Below, in pieces: positions 18,653-27,169 of a DNA stretch of 47,680 nucleotides. The notes beneath the pieces were generated by a model, which worked only from the letters and a program-made list of their open reading frames with translations, did no database searches and was not told the origin of the DNA. Numbering within the stretch: position 1 is the first letter of the stretch; every line of letters begins with the position of its first letter. This DNA comes from Bdellovibrionales bacterium. Its GTDB lineage: Bacteria; Bdellovibrionota; Bacteriovoracia; Bacteriovoracales; Bacteriovoracaceae. A program made the position numbers and the translations under genes. The stretch spans positions 1 to 47,680 of the forward strand of contig JABGUH010000002.1 of NCBI GenBank assembly GCA_018646675.1, in the 5' to 3' direction.

Positions 18653-19063
18653 TTAAATTTGGTATTCACACTCAATCTTTGAGCTGATTTTATGGCTACC
18701 GCTTGATCGTCCATTTAAGACAACATCAACTTTGCCACTACAGAAAAATTCTCCAGCGATGCATGCCCAGCTAAACTCATAATCCTGTTCTGCAATAAAA
18801 GAGAACTCAAAGCTGGTTGGCGAGTGGTACTTGGTAATCTCAACATTCCAGACGTTAGCATTACACTCCTCACCATCATCTCCAGTCCAGATATCGTAAG
18901 CCTCATATGAGATTTCATCGAAGAGGTCTTCAACCGTAATGGCAATTTCACTGCGCCAGTTGGTCACTTGGTGATCTGAAGTAAAATCGTGGGCAGTGCC
19001 AACCAGAGGCAGGGTGATAAAAGAGCTGACTAGTATGGCGGTTAATAACTTAGATAGCTGCAT
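18653..19063 (-). CDS. Small secreted Cys-containing protein, unknown
   Basis: I do not recognise this 136-residue protein. It has a clear signal peptide (MQLSKLLTAILVSSFITLPLVGTA) and four Cys in the mature part (GEECNANV, SWACIAGEFFC, IECEY) that could form two disulfides. Composition is acidic with many aromatic residues, suggesting a beta-rich periplasmic or secreted domain. GGGAG lies eight bases before the ATG. It is directly upstream of the Cys-His-Asp protein on the same strand, 26 bases apart, so the two may be made together. Confidence 0.75.
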   Translation of the reverse strand: MQLSKLLTAILVSSFITLPLVGTAHDFTSDHQVTNWRSEIAITVEDLFDEISYEAYDIWTGDDGEECNANVWNVEITKYHSPTSFEFSFIAEQDYEFSWACIAGEFFCSGKVDVVLNGRSSGSHKISSKIECEYQI

Positions 19064-19150
19064 ATTGATACGCTCCCAATATTTCTAAATAGCTGATAAA
19101 ATTAAACTTATGTTATGGGCAGAATTATTAACAAAAAGAACAGTTGAGTG

Positions 19151-20176
19151 TCAATTCGACTGTAAAGATGACCTGATCTGGCTAGAGGAGATATTTTGAA
19201 ATGGGTGCTCTCTTAACACCTCTACAGTAAGCTGTGGATATTTCTTGGTTAATTTAGAGATATATGAATTGATCGCATCAATACTGTGATTTCGAGGAAC
19301 CACTAGAATTTTATTGATCAGACAGAGCAGGGTGTCAGCTTCCTTCCACTGCTCAATTGAGAAGATGGTATCATCTCCCATTAGAAATGATTTATAATTA
19401 AATTTTAAGGAGTTAATCCAATTGATAGTGGGATTTCCCTGCTCCATTCCAAAAAAACCTGGGTAGACAATTGCTCTATCTCGCTTTAGCTGCTGATTAA
19501 TCTTTAGATACTCCTGCCAGTAACATGAGTATTTCATCTGGGTAGAATCTTCCCTTTTCCATGGGTTGCTATCTGGAATGACAATAAGGGGAAGATCAGC
19601 TGGAGATTGACGTATACATTCACTGTGCCCCTCGTGCCATGGAACAAAAGTGCCAGGAAAAATAATTGCAGGCTGGTTATCTTCCAGGCTAAGACCAGCA
19701 TCCAGTAGGTGAGGAAGTCGGATATATATTTGAGCAGGGGAAGATTGATTAAAAAGGGGGAATAGCTTCCCTAGCGCCTCACAGAGGATTGCCCCATGAT
19801 CAAAAGCCAACTGTTTAATTTGAGTGAGGGGAATCCACGCCGCAGATTTGGCATCATCATTTGCTTTTAGGGTAGTGGCCCTCTCATGATAAAATGCAAA
19901 TGGGTGAGTTCTCACTCTACCACGCGGATCTCGCCCGCTGCGCTCTCTAATTGATAAGGAGCAGAGTGCTGAAGAGGTCAACTTAAGACCGGTCTCCTCT
20001 TGTAGCTCACGGATAGAGCCATCTAATGGCTTCTCATCTGGTTGTAGAAAGCCTCCGGGTAGTGCCCACATATTCTGGAAGGGAGGATTTTTTCTTTGGA
20101 TTAGTAATAGAGAGAGTTTCTCTCCACTACCAGCAAATACTACGGCATCCGCAGTGCTTGAGAATGGTTGTTCCAT
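19151..20176 (-). CDS. Fusion: N-terminal Nudix hydrolase, C-terminal NMN/NaMN adenylyltransferase-like
   Basis: Residues 1-145 form a Nudix hydrolase with a perfect box: G42, E48, then RELQEETGL at 56-64. The SGRDPRGRV segment is common in ADP-ribose-type enzymes. Residues about 168-341 form a nucleotidyltransferase: IIFPGTFVPWHEGH with the HxGH motif at 181-184, and ISSSQIR at 329-335, the second signature of NadD/NadM enzymes. Such pairs join NAD synthesis to ADP-ribose or NAD breakdown. The best-known bacterial fusions carry the adenylyltransferase first and Nudix last; here the order is reversed. Its ATG overlaps the stop of the zinc-finger histone gene (TAATG). Confidence 0.85.
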   Translation of the reverse strand: MEQPFSSTADAVVFAGSGEKLSLLLIQRKNPPFQNMWALPGGFLQPDEKPLDGSIRELQEETGLKLTSSALCSLSIRERSGRDPRGRVRTHPFAFYHERATTLKANDDAKSAAWIPLTQIKQLAFDHGAILCEALGKLFPLFNQSSPAQIYIRLPHLLDAGLSLEDNQPAIIFPGTFVPWHEGHSECIRQSPADLPLIVIPDSNPWKREDSTQMKYSCYWQEYLKINQQLKRDRAIVYPGFFGMEQGNPTINWINSLKFNYKSFLMGDDTIFSIEQWKEADTLLCLINKILVVPRNHSIDAINSYISKLTKKYPQLTVEVLREHPFQNISSSQIRSSLQSN

Positions 20177-20664
20177 TAGCTGAAGTCTCGGTCCATTAGG
20201 GTCTTTCGCCCTTCAGCGCGGGCAACTTCTATCGCCTTATCCACCTCAATTCGAATCATGCTGGATAGGTGCTCCATTACATTGGCCGCAGTGTTCATCC
20301 CATGTTTATCCTTAACATACCCTTTGAGGCGGGAGGATATGACCAGAACCTCCTGTGAGTAACTGCCTTGGGAGGCAATCGATTTGCCGCTGGCAGAGGG
20401 AATTTTAATACGGCGGGGAGGGCGACTTTCAGGGCCATCTCCATCTTCAACTGGAGTGGTTGGTGCACGGTTCTCTTCAGCCCAGGAGGTTCGATGATTC
20501 ATTACTGGAACATGTTCATCCCAACAATCAACCGAGCAGTAGACAGTTTTACGGCAGGTCGAGACACTACAAGCTTGGTAGATGGCACCGTAGGGGATCT
20601 CCTTTTTACAGGTTCCGCATCGACGCCAAAATTTCTCTTTTTCACTCAAAAGGCTATCCTCCAA
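20176..20664 (-). CDS. Zinc-finger protein with C-terminal bacterial histone fold
   Basis: The 162-residue protein has two parts. Residues 14-57 hold a cross-brace, MYND-like set of eight ligands: Cys16, 19, 32, 37, 43, 47 and His51, 57. After a Pro/Arg-rich linker (about 66-95), residues 104-162 read as a histone fold: helix 1 EVLVISSRLKGYVKDK, loop MNTAA, helix 2 ANVMEHLSSMIRIEVDKAIE, then GRKTLMDRDF, the conserved end seen in bacterial histones of the Bdellovibrio type. A DNA-binding or nucleoid role is inferred. It is cotranscribed and overlaps the Nudix/adenylyltransferase gene; the M18 peptidase gene is divergent. Confidence 0.8.
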   Translation of the reverse strand: MEDSLLSEKEKFWRRCGTCKKEIPYGAIYQACSVSTCRKTVYCSVDCWDEHVPVMNHRTSWAEENRAPTTPVEDGDGPESRPPRRIKIPSASGKSIASQGSYSQEVLVISSRLKGYVKDKHGMNTAANVMEHLSSMIRIEVDKAIEVARAEGRKTLMDRDFS

Positions 20665-20736
20665 TACACTTTTGTAATAGGCTATACCAAATAGTTATCA
20701 GCTGACAATAGTTGTACCCCTCATGGAGAAATTGTG

Positions 20737-22029
20737 ATGTCATCCACTATTAGCAAATTCAATCAAAAATTAATGGAGTTTTTAGATCAATCTCCTTCAA
20801 CTTTTCATGCTACTGCTACAATGGTAAGGGCGCTTAAGGCGGAGGGATACGTTGAACTTTCAGAGCAAGATAGCTGGCGCCTTAAAGCTGGAGGCCAATA
20901 TTACATCATCCGGGGAGGATCTTCCTTGATTGCCTTCTCTCTGGCCCGTGGTCGACGCTCATTTGATGGATTTCATATGATGGGGGCCCATACTGACTCT
21001 CCCGCCCTAAAGGTGAGATCTAACCCGGAGCGAGTAAAAAGTGGATTTGGCCAGTTGGGAGTAGAGGTTTATGGAGGGGCAATTCTTAATAGCTGGTTTG
21101 ATCGGGATCTTTCCATTGCTGGCCGCGTCTCATATCTAACGTCCGGCAGCAAGATTAAGCATCAGTTAATAGATTTTGCGCGCCCAGTGGCAACTCTACC
21201 CAATGTGGCAATTCACTTAAATCCTAAGGTTAATTCAGGACAGGCGCTCTCTTTACATAAAGAGTTGTCACCAATTCTATTGGAGGCAAAAGATAAATTT
21301 GTTTGGGAAGACGTGGTTAAAAAGGAGTTAAAACGGGCAAACGTATCTTTATCAATTAAGAAAATCCTTGATTTTGATCTCTTTTTGTATGATCAGCACA
21401 AAGCATCCTTTGTTGGAGCTAATCAAGATTTTATCGCCTCTGGTCGAATGGATAACTTGGTAAGTTGTTTTGTAGGACAGGAGGCGCTTCTAAATGCACC
21501 TAGAAATAGTAACTCTTTGTTGATTTGTACTGATCACGAGGAAGTTGGTTCATCATCAGTTACCGGTGCAGCCGGGCCGTTTTTGGAAGATGTTTTGCGA
21601 CGCATCTATGATGGCCAGGAGAATTTCTCTCGGGGCGTGAGCCGCTCGATGATGCTCTCCTGTGATAACGCTCATGCTGTTCACCCCAACTACGGTGAGA
21701 AGTATGAGATGAGTTCGGCCCCCTTGATGAATCAGGGACCGGTGTTGAAGTTAAACGCAAAACAGCGTTATGCCACCAGCTCGGAAAGCTCCGCCTTTTT
21801 AGAGCTAGTTGCCAAAAAGGCCAATGTACCGCTACAGCGCTATGTCTCTAAGAATGATGTTCCCTGCGGATCTACAATTGGCCCAATTACTGCGACTCGG
21901 ATTGGTATTCGTACAATTGATATTGGAGTACCATCTCTAGCGATGCACTCAATCAGAGAGTTAATTGGAAGTAGAGATGGCCATCTACTATTTAAATTAT
22001 TGAAACAATTTCTAAAGAGTGCGCAGTAA
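20737..22029 (+). CDS. apeB: M18-family metalloaminopeptidase
   Basis: This is a cytosolic dizinc aminopeptidase of the aspartyl-aminopeptidase family (M18), removing N-terminal, often acidic, residues. Metal and catalytic motifs are in order: GAHTDSPALKVR, SGRMDNL, CTDHEEVGSSS, and near the end MHSIRELIGSRD. NDVPCGSTIGPI is also typical. I use ATG 20737, eight bases after GGAG; the GTG one codon before is possible. Length is 430, as expected. It starts the plus-strand run 20737-27165, divergent from the histone gene with about 70 bases between. Confidence 0.93.
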   Translation: MSSTISKFNQKLMEFLDQSPSTFHATATMVRALKAEGYVELSEQDSWRLKAGGQYYIIRGGSSLIAFSLARGRRSFDGFHMMGAHTDSPALKVRSNPERVKSGFGQLGVEVYGGAILNSWFDRDLSIAGRVSYLTSGSKIKHQLIDFARPVATLPNVAIHLNPKVNSGQALSLHKELSPILLEAKDKFVWEDVVKKELKRANVSLSIKKILDFDLFLYDQHKASFVGANQDFIASGRMDNLVSCFVGQEALLNAPRNSNSLLICTDHEEVGSSSVTGAAGPFLEDVLRRIYDGQENFSRGVSRSMMLSCDNAHAVHPNYGEKYEMSSAPLMNQGPVLKLNAKQRYATSSESSAFLELVAKKANVPLQRYVSKNDVPCGSTIGPITATRIGIRTIDIGVPSLAMHSIRELIGSRDGHLLFKLLKQFLKSAQ

Positions 22030-22062
22030 GTAAATGTTGCAACTCATAACCAGCGAGAACCT

Positions 22063-24633
22063 GTGACCAATGCCAGACTGCACCCACTACCAAACTACCA
22101 AGATCTTTTTGAATCTATTCAAGAGGAGTTAACCGAACTGGCCCGAGAGGGTGAGGAGGCCCGTTCCTTAGAGCACGTAAGCTATATCTTGGAACAGGTA
22201 GAGCTGATACAACAAGCACTCTATTTGCAGATGAGCAAGCACAACTTTCTTATTCCTCTTTTTGGGACAGAGTTTGGTAGTTGGGAGGAGTTTGTAACTT
22301 ATGATCGGGTGATTGAATGTTGCCTTTGGGATCACTATCTCTTCTCTCGTAAGGAGCGCTTCTCGTTGGGGGAGGAGTTGGAAAAGAGTGAGTCTTTTTT
22401 GCCAAGAATTCGACAGGAGTTGGAGGATTGGTGTCAACAGCGGGTACTCGGCCATCAAAAGTGTGAGCAGCTTTTGGCCAGCAATGATCAGATCAATATC
22501 ACCATCAAGGAGCTTCCATGCTCATGTCTCTCCTGCACATCTTCTTATACCAACTTGTTAAGAACTTCTATCTATGGACAAGCAGAGAAACTGATCAATG
22601 ATACCTGTGAGCAATTGCAGGATGGTGGAGCATCAAATAGATATATTCAGATGAAGCGGGAGGTAGAGCAGCTACTACGTCAGGTGCGGGGACGACTAAA
22701 GCGTTCAACTTACAATCGACTGGAGCAACAGATTAAAGCAAGGATAAAGGCGATTTTTGTCTACCCTGCGGAATTGGCTCAACAGCGATCAGAGGCACTG
22801 CGTGAGAACTTCTTCACTCAGCTACGTCGTGATGGTTTGCGTAGTGATTTAGTCGTAGAGGATGAGTATCAGCGTTTTTTCGTCCAACTTGGCACCAACA
22901 TTTGGCGGGACTTTAACTATTTAGACCGAGAGTTTAAAAAACTGGTTAAGTCTCTTTTGATGATTAAACGCAAGGATATCTCTGGAACCATTTTAAAGCG
23001 CTACTTGGGAGAGTTTTGGTTACACGCTCCGGCCCGAGAGATAAAGCGTAAAATTATCTATCACATGGGGCCGACTAACTCCGGTAAGACCTATCATGCA
23101 ATTGAGCGACTGTGTGAGAAGGAATCGGGATGTTATCTTGCTCCATTACGCCTTTTGGCCAGTGAGCTTTATGATACGATGAACTCCAAAGGAGTACTAA
23201 CTTCGCTTTTAACAGGAGAAGAGGTTATTCCTGTTGAAGGGGCAACTCACTATTCATCTACTATTGAGATGGCCAGATTTAATCAGCAGTTTGAGTGTTG
23301 TGTAATTGATGAAATCCAGATGATTGCCGACTCACAACGTGGATGGGCTTGGACTAGGGCGCTAGTCAATATCTATGCGCCTGAAGTTCATATCTGTGGC
23401 GACCATACTGCTTTGGATTTGGTAAATGAGATTGTGCAGTTAACCGGTGATAGTATAGAGATTATTGAATATCAACGGATGACTGATTTACAGATTGAAA
23501 GTACAACCACCACGGTCGGAGAGTTGCGTAAATCGGATGCCTTAATTGTTTTTTCCCGTCGTAACGCTTTAAAGTACAAGCAGATTTTAGAGCAACAGAA
23601 TTTTAAGGTCTCGATTGTATATGGCCGTCTTAGTCCGGAAGTACGTCGTGAGCAGGCCAGAAAATTTGACCAGGAGGAGACGGATATTATTGTTAGTACT
23701 GACGCTATCGCCATGGGGATGAATCTGCCCATTAAGCGAATTGTTTTTACTACACTTTCTAAATTTATCAACTCCAAGGAGTATCGCATCACCAATAGCG
23801 AGATTAAGCAGATTGGTGGTCGGGCCGGACGTTTTAAGCGTTTTCCTACTGGAACCATCTCCTGTTTGGCCAAAGTAGAAAATGGAATTAGTGATATTCA
23901 CAGGGCGATGGGTGAACATCTTCCCCAGAAGCAGCGAGCGATGGTGGGACCGGACCTGGATATCTTTGGCCAGGTAAATCGGGCGTTGGAGCAGAACTCA
24001 CTGCCAGTACTCACCTTGGCGGAATTTCTGCGTCTGTTTAACAGTATGATCTTCAAACACCCCTTTCTCTGCGTCGATTTAAAAGAGATGATTGAACTTT
24101 CTGAAATGGTTGAGCAAGCTAATAGTGATAGTACTATGAGTATTGCTGAAATCTTTGGTTTTGCTTGTGCTCCAGTTAATTTGGGACTGGAAGATCATTT
24201 ACATTTTTATGTAACAATATTAGGTAATTTTGCTCGAGGTATAGCGACAGGCAATGAGGAGATTGATCATCAATCGGATAGTATTGACTATCTTGAGACA
24301 TCTATTAAGTGCGTTGAACTATACCAATGGTTGGCCCGTCATTTTAATAATAAGCATTTTGATTTCATCCCTGCCGCCATGCTTGAGAATAAAGGTCGGG
24401 CAATTGACCGACTAAATGAGTTGCTTTCAGATAGGATTGTTCCTAGTTGCTCCAGTTGTGGAGAGAAGCTTGAGGAAAACTCCAGATTTGCTATCTGTGA
24501 AAACTGCTTTAGGAAGCGCCGTTACGCTCGGGGGAGACAAGGAGCAGGCGGTAGAAGCTCAAATCGTCAGTCCGGAAAGCCCAGAGATCAAAAGCGTGGG
24601 GAGCCGAAGCGACGACGACGTAATCGTAAATAG
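22063..24633 (+). CDS. SUV3-like DExH RNA helicase with N-terminal extension and zinc ribbon
   Basis: The 856-residue protein has a helicase core resembling mitochondrial SUV3. Walker A is HMGPTNSGKTYHA (about 336-348), the Walker B box is CVIDEIQMI with Asp416, VSTDAIAMGMNLPI corresponds to motif V, and QIGGRAGR to motif VI. SUV3 unwinds RNA with a 3'-5' exonuclease. Residues 1-330 are a helical extension I do not recognise, with a CSCLSC pair. The C-terminus has a zinc ribbon (CSSCGEKL...CENC) and a very basic, RG-like tail ending KRRRRNRK, probably for RNA binding. The start is GTG 22063, 33 bases after apeB. Confidence 0.9.
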   Translation: MTNARLHPLPNYQDLFESIQEELTELAREGEEARSLEHVSYILEQVELIQQALYLQMSKHNFLIPLFGTEFGSWEEFVTYDRVIECCLWDHYLFSRKERFSLGEELEKSESFLPRIRQELEDWCQQRVLGHQKCEQLLASNDQINITIKELPCSCLSCTSSYTNLLRTSIYGQAEKLINDTCEQLQDGGASNRYIQMKREVEQLLRQVRGRLKRSTYNRLEQQIKARIKAIFVYPAELAQQRSEALRENFFTQLRRDGLRSDLVVEDEYQRFFVQLGTNIWRDFNYLDREFKKLVKSLLMIKRKDISGTILKRYLGEFWLHAPAREIKRKIIYHMGPTNSGKTYHAIERLCEKESGCYLAPLRLLASELYDTMNSKGVLTSLLTGEEVIPVEGATHYSSTIEMARFNQQFECCVIDEIQMIADSQRGWAWTRALVNIYAPEVHICGDHTALDLVNEIVQLTGDSIEIIEYQRMTDLQIESTTTTVGELRKSDALIVFSRRNALKYKQILEQQNFKVSIVYGRLSPEVRREQARKFDQEETDIIVSTDAIAMGMNLPIKRIVFTTLSKFINSKEYRITNSEIKQIGGRAGRFKRFPTGTISCLAKVENGISDIHRAMGEHLPQKQRAMVGPDLDIFGQVNRALEQNSLPVLTLAEFLRLFNSMIFKHPFLCVDLKEMIELSEMVEQANSDSTMSIAEIFGFACAPVNLGLEDHLHFYVTILGNFARGIATGNEEIDHQSDSIDYLETSIKCVELYQWLARHFNNKHFDFIPAAMLENKGRAIDRLNELLSDRIVPSCSSCGEKLEENSRFAICENCFRKRRYARGRQGAGGRSSNRQSGKPRDQKRGEPKRRRRNRK

Positions 24634-24730
24634 CTGCCAGATTAAAAAAATTCACTAGTTAGCCTTAATTTTTTCTATAATAGTTCGATAAGCCCTATAT
24701 AAAATAGTTTTAGTCTTAAGGGTGTGGCCT

Positions 24731-25975
24731 ATGGATTTCAATGAATTAAAAGATAAGTTACAGGATGAGGTCGAGGGAGTGAAGGGAAGTTTTAACTCTC
24801 TACTGGATCGTGCCAAAAGCATTACCAATAAAACTATCGGTAAAAAGAAGGATAAGGCATCAGAAGATGATGAGGATTTTGATGATGAGGAAGAGGAGCT
24901 GGAGTTAGAAGAAGGGGCAGAGTCAGAAGATGAGCTAGCGTTGGATGAGGGACAAGAAGACGATGAATTCTACCAAGGGGTGGGTGAGAATGAGGATTAT
25001 ATAGATCCTGATTCTAAAAAAAATAATACGTCACTGTTTGATCGACAGGCATTGAAAGAGTCTGCGGATGGCGAAGATAATACTCTTGATGACTACGAAG
25101 AGTGGGATGAGGACGAAAAGAGTGAGTCTGCAGTAAGTAAGATAAGAAGTAAAATTAGAAGCAAATTTGACGATGGAGAGGGAAAAATTGACCGCTCCAA
25201 GGTGATGAAAACGATTATTATCGCTGGTATCGTACTACTGTTTGTAGCGGAATTTATCCCAACAGCAGATGATCAACAACCTAACTCCGGTAGTAAGAAG
25301 TCCGCTGCTGAGATGGTGAAGGCACGCAAAAAGAGAAGTGCTCAGATAAAACGTAAGCGAATGGCCGCCAAGAAGAAAAAACAACAGCAAGCGAAGAAAA
25401 GTGCTGCAGCAGAGAAAAAGAGGTTGGCGGAGCAGCAGGCAAGAGAAAATGCCCGCAAAAAGAAGTTAGCAGATCAGCAAGCAATAGTAGATGCCCGTAA
25501 GAAGAAATTGGCGGATCAGCAAGCGATTGAAGATGCTCGTAAGAAGAAAATAGCAGACGAGCAAGCGGCAATTGAGGCAAAAAAGAAGCTAGGGGAGAAG
25601 AAGACTGATCAGCCAATAGTTGGAGGAGCTGGAGGCGTATCGCAAGATATTAGTGCTAAAATTGGAAAGATTGTTTCCCAGATAGATGATACAGCTCAAA
25701 TCAAGGTTGATTTACAAAAAAAAATATACTCTCAAACAGCTCCGCCTGCTTACACTAAAACAGGGCGTGGCTTAGTCTATAATTGTGTCGGACAGCACTG
25801 GGCATGTGTGAATAAAAATACCTATATTAAGTGTCGGGGAAATATGATGTGGAATAAACAGGGACGTAAACTTCCAGAGTGTATTACTCGTAATGTTTAT
25901 CGTAACAAGCAGGACTGTTTTACTGTTCAGACCCACAATATCAATACGATTAAAAATACTAGTTTTTGTAAATAG
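24731..25975 (+). CDS. One-pass membrane protein with acidic and Lys-rich repeat arms and Cys-rich tail
   Basis: I do not recognise the family. ATG 24731 (414 residues) is preferred over GTG 24722; AAGG lies nine bases before it. Residues 36-150 are extremely acidic. One membrane helix (about 160-177, TIIIAGIVLLFVAEFI) follows a basic stretch, so the acidic arm is probably cytoplasmic. Residues 190-285 are Lys/Ala/Gln-rich with near-perfect 13-residue repeats of the form ARKKKLADQQAI, a likely coiled coil or wall-spanning rod. The last 70 residues hold six Cys (NCVGQHWACVN...CRGN...PEC...DCF...FCK), a probable disulfide domain. The SpoIIE-like gene follows directly. Confidence 0.75.
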   Translation: MDFNELKDKLQDEVEGVKGSFNSLLDRAKSITNKTIGKKKDKASEDDEDFDDEEEELELEEGAESEDELALDEGQEDDEFYQGVGENEDYIDPDSKKNNTSLFDRQALKESADGEDNTLDDYEEWDEDEKSESAVSKIRSKIRSKFDDGEGKIDRSKVMKTIIIAGIVLLFVAEFIPTADDQQPNSGSKKSAAEMVKARKKRSAQIKRKRMAAKKKKQQQAKKSAAAEKKRLAEQQARENARKKKLADQQAIVDARKKKLADQQAIEDARKKKIADEQAAIEAKKKLGEKKTDQPIVGGAGGVSQDISAKIGKIVSQIDDTAQIKVDLQKKIYSQTAPPAYTKTGRGLVYNCVGQHWACVNKNTYIKCRGNMMWNKQGRKLPECITRNVYRNKQDCFTVQTHNINTIKNTSFCK

Positions 25976-25989
25976 TGGGGCCCCAAAAA

Positions 25990-27165
25990 ATGTCTTTACT
26001 AGTGATCAGCGTAAATCATCACTTGATCGACTATCTATCCAAGCTATGCGACAGTAGCTGTTACCATCCTCAGGTAGATGTCGTGGCTTGGGCCGATATT
26101 TCGATAGATACGCAATGGGGGAATGAGTACTCCTTAATTCTTACCGGAGTAGATGAGGTCATCTCGTGGATGGAGCAGGAGACACTTCCTCCTTTGTTGA
26201 GTAATGGCTTGTTGGTTGTCCTAGGAGATTTTTCTTTACTAGCAGATGCTCAGCGACGGGATATTGAAAATCTAATTAGTGGACCGAATGACGGATTAAG
26301 TGCGGTATGGATGGATCTTTCGATCTCGGATGTCGTAAATGCCTCCTTATTGGATCTGCTTATCTCCTATCAACAGACTAAAATTGATGGAAAACCTCTT
26401 CCGCAAATTTCGACTCTGGAGAAAAGAGTTAATACCGCTCTTACTCACTCCACAAATGAGTTACACCGGGTAAAGCAGATCTATCGCAAGATGGTTCCCT
26501 TTCGCTACGAGAAGTTCTCTGGAGTTAATATATACAGTAAGTATTGCGCCGGCGAGAGTGCTGGTGGTGAGATATTTGATATTTTTGACCACAAAAGTGA
26601 TGTATTCATCATTCAAGCCTCAACCAGTTCATATTTGACATCAATTGCAGTCCTATCAGTCATTGAAGAGTTCAAAAAGGCTAATACCCTAGATGACAAG
26701 TGGGCAGACTCTATTGTCCAGCGGATTAGTGGAGATGAAAGCATACAGCAAAGTACAACCGCTCGTAGCTTGGATCTGCTACTCATTCGGTATTGCAAGA
26801 GATCACTTTTACTAACGGGCCACCACTTTGGTCGTACAGAACTTTGGTCCCCAAACCATACAAAAATTGCTGCCAATAACTACTTGGTAGGGCCATCTTT
26901 TACCTCCAAGGCACGGATTGAATATCAACTGGAACGGGGGGAGCGGTTGTTAATTAGCTCCGCCGGGATTAGGTTCAATCTTGGAGATATGGTAAATTCC
27001 AGCCATTTGGGTGATTTTCTACTTCAACAGCTTGCAAGATCGCCTAGAGAGGGATTAGAAGAGATCTTCTTTCAGATTAAGAAAGACTCTAGTAGTGAAT
27101 TTGCTGCATCGGACGCGACAGCGATTATTATCGAAGTCGATCGTAATGCCATCACCAAAGTATAG
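25990..27165 (+). CDS. Degenerate SpoIIE/PP2C-like phosphatase domain protein
   Basis: The 391-residue protein (ATG 25990; a GTG at 25975 overlapping the previous stop is possible) has a receiver-like N-terminal half and a C-terminal region resembling SpoIIE-type phosphatases. RVKQIYRKMVPF matches the usual RVQ...LP entry helix, and AGESAGGEIFDIF occupies the GGDFYD metal site. LERGERLLISSAGI replaces the LLLYTDG motif, and ASDATAIIIEV resembles the final DD-T strand. Several metal-binding Asp are changed (GGE, SAG, SDA), so activity is doubtful; it may be a pseudophosphatase. It sits directly behind the one-pass membrane protein and converges on the PLP enzyme gene. Confidence 0.65.
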   Translation: MSLLVISVNHHLIDYLSKLCDSSCYHPQVDVVAWADISIDTQWGNEYSLILTGVDEVISWMEQETLPPLLSNGLLVVLGDFSLLADAQRRDIENLISGPNDGLSAVWMDLSISDVVNASLLDLLISYQQTKIDGKPLPQISTLEKRVNTALTHSTNELHRVKQIYRKMVPFRYEKFSGVNIYSKYCAGESAGGEIFDIFDHKSDVFIIQASTSSYLTSIAVLSVIEEFKKANTLDDKWADSIVQRISGDESIQQSTTARSLDLLLIRYCKRSLLLTGHHFGRTELWSPNHTKIAANNYLVGPSFTSKARIEYQLERGERLLISSAGIRFNLGDMVNSSHLGDFLLQQLARSPREGLEEIFFQIKKDSSSEFAASDATAIIIEVDRNAITKV

Positions 27166-27169
27166 TTAA

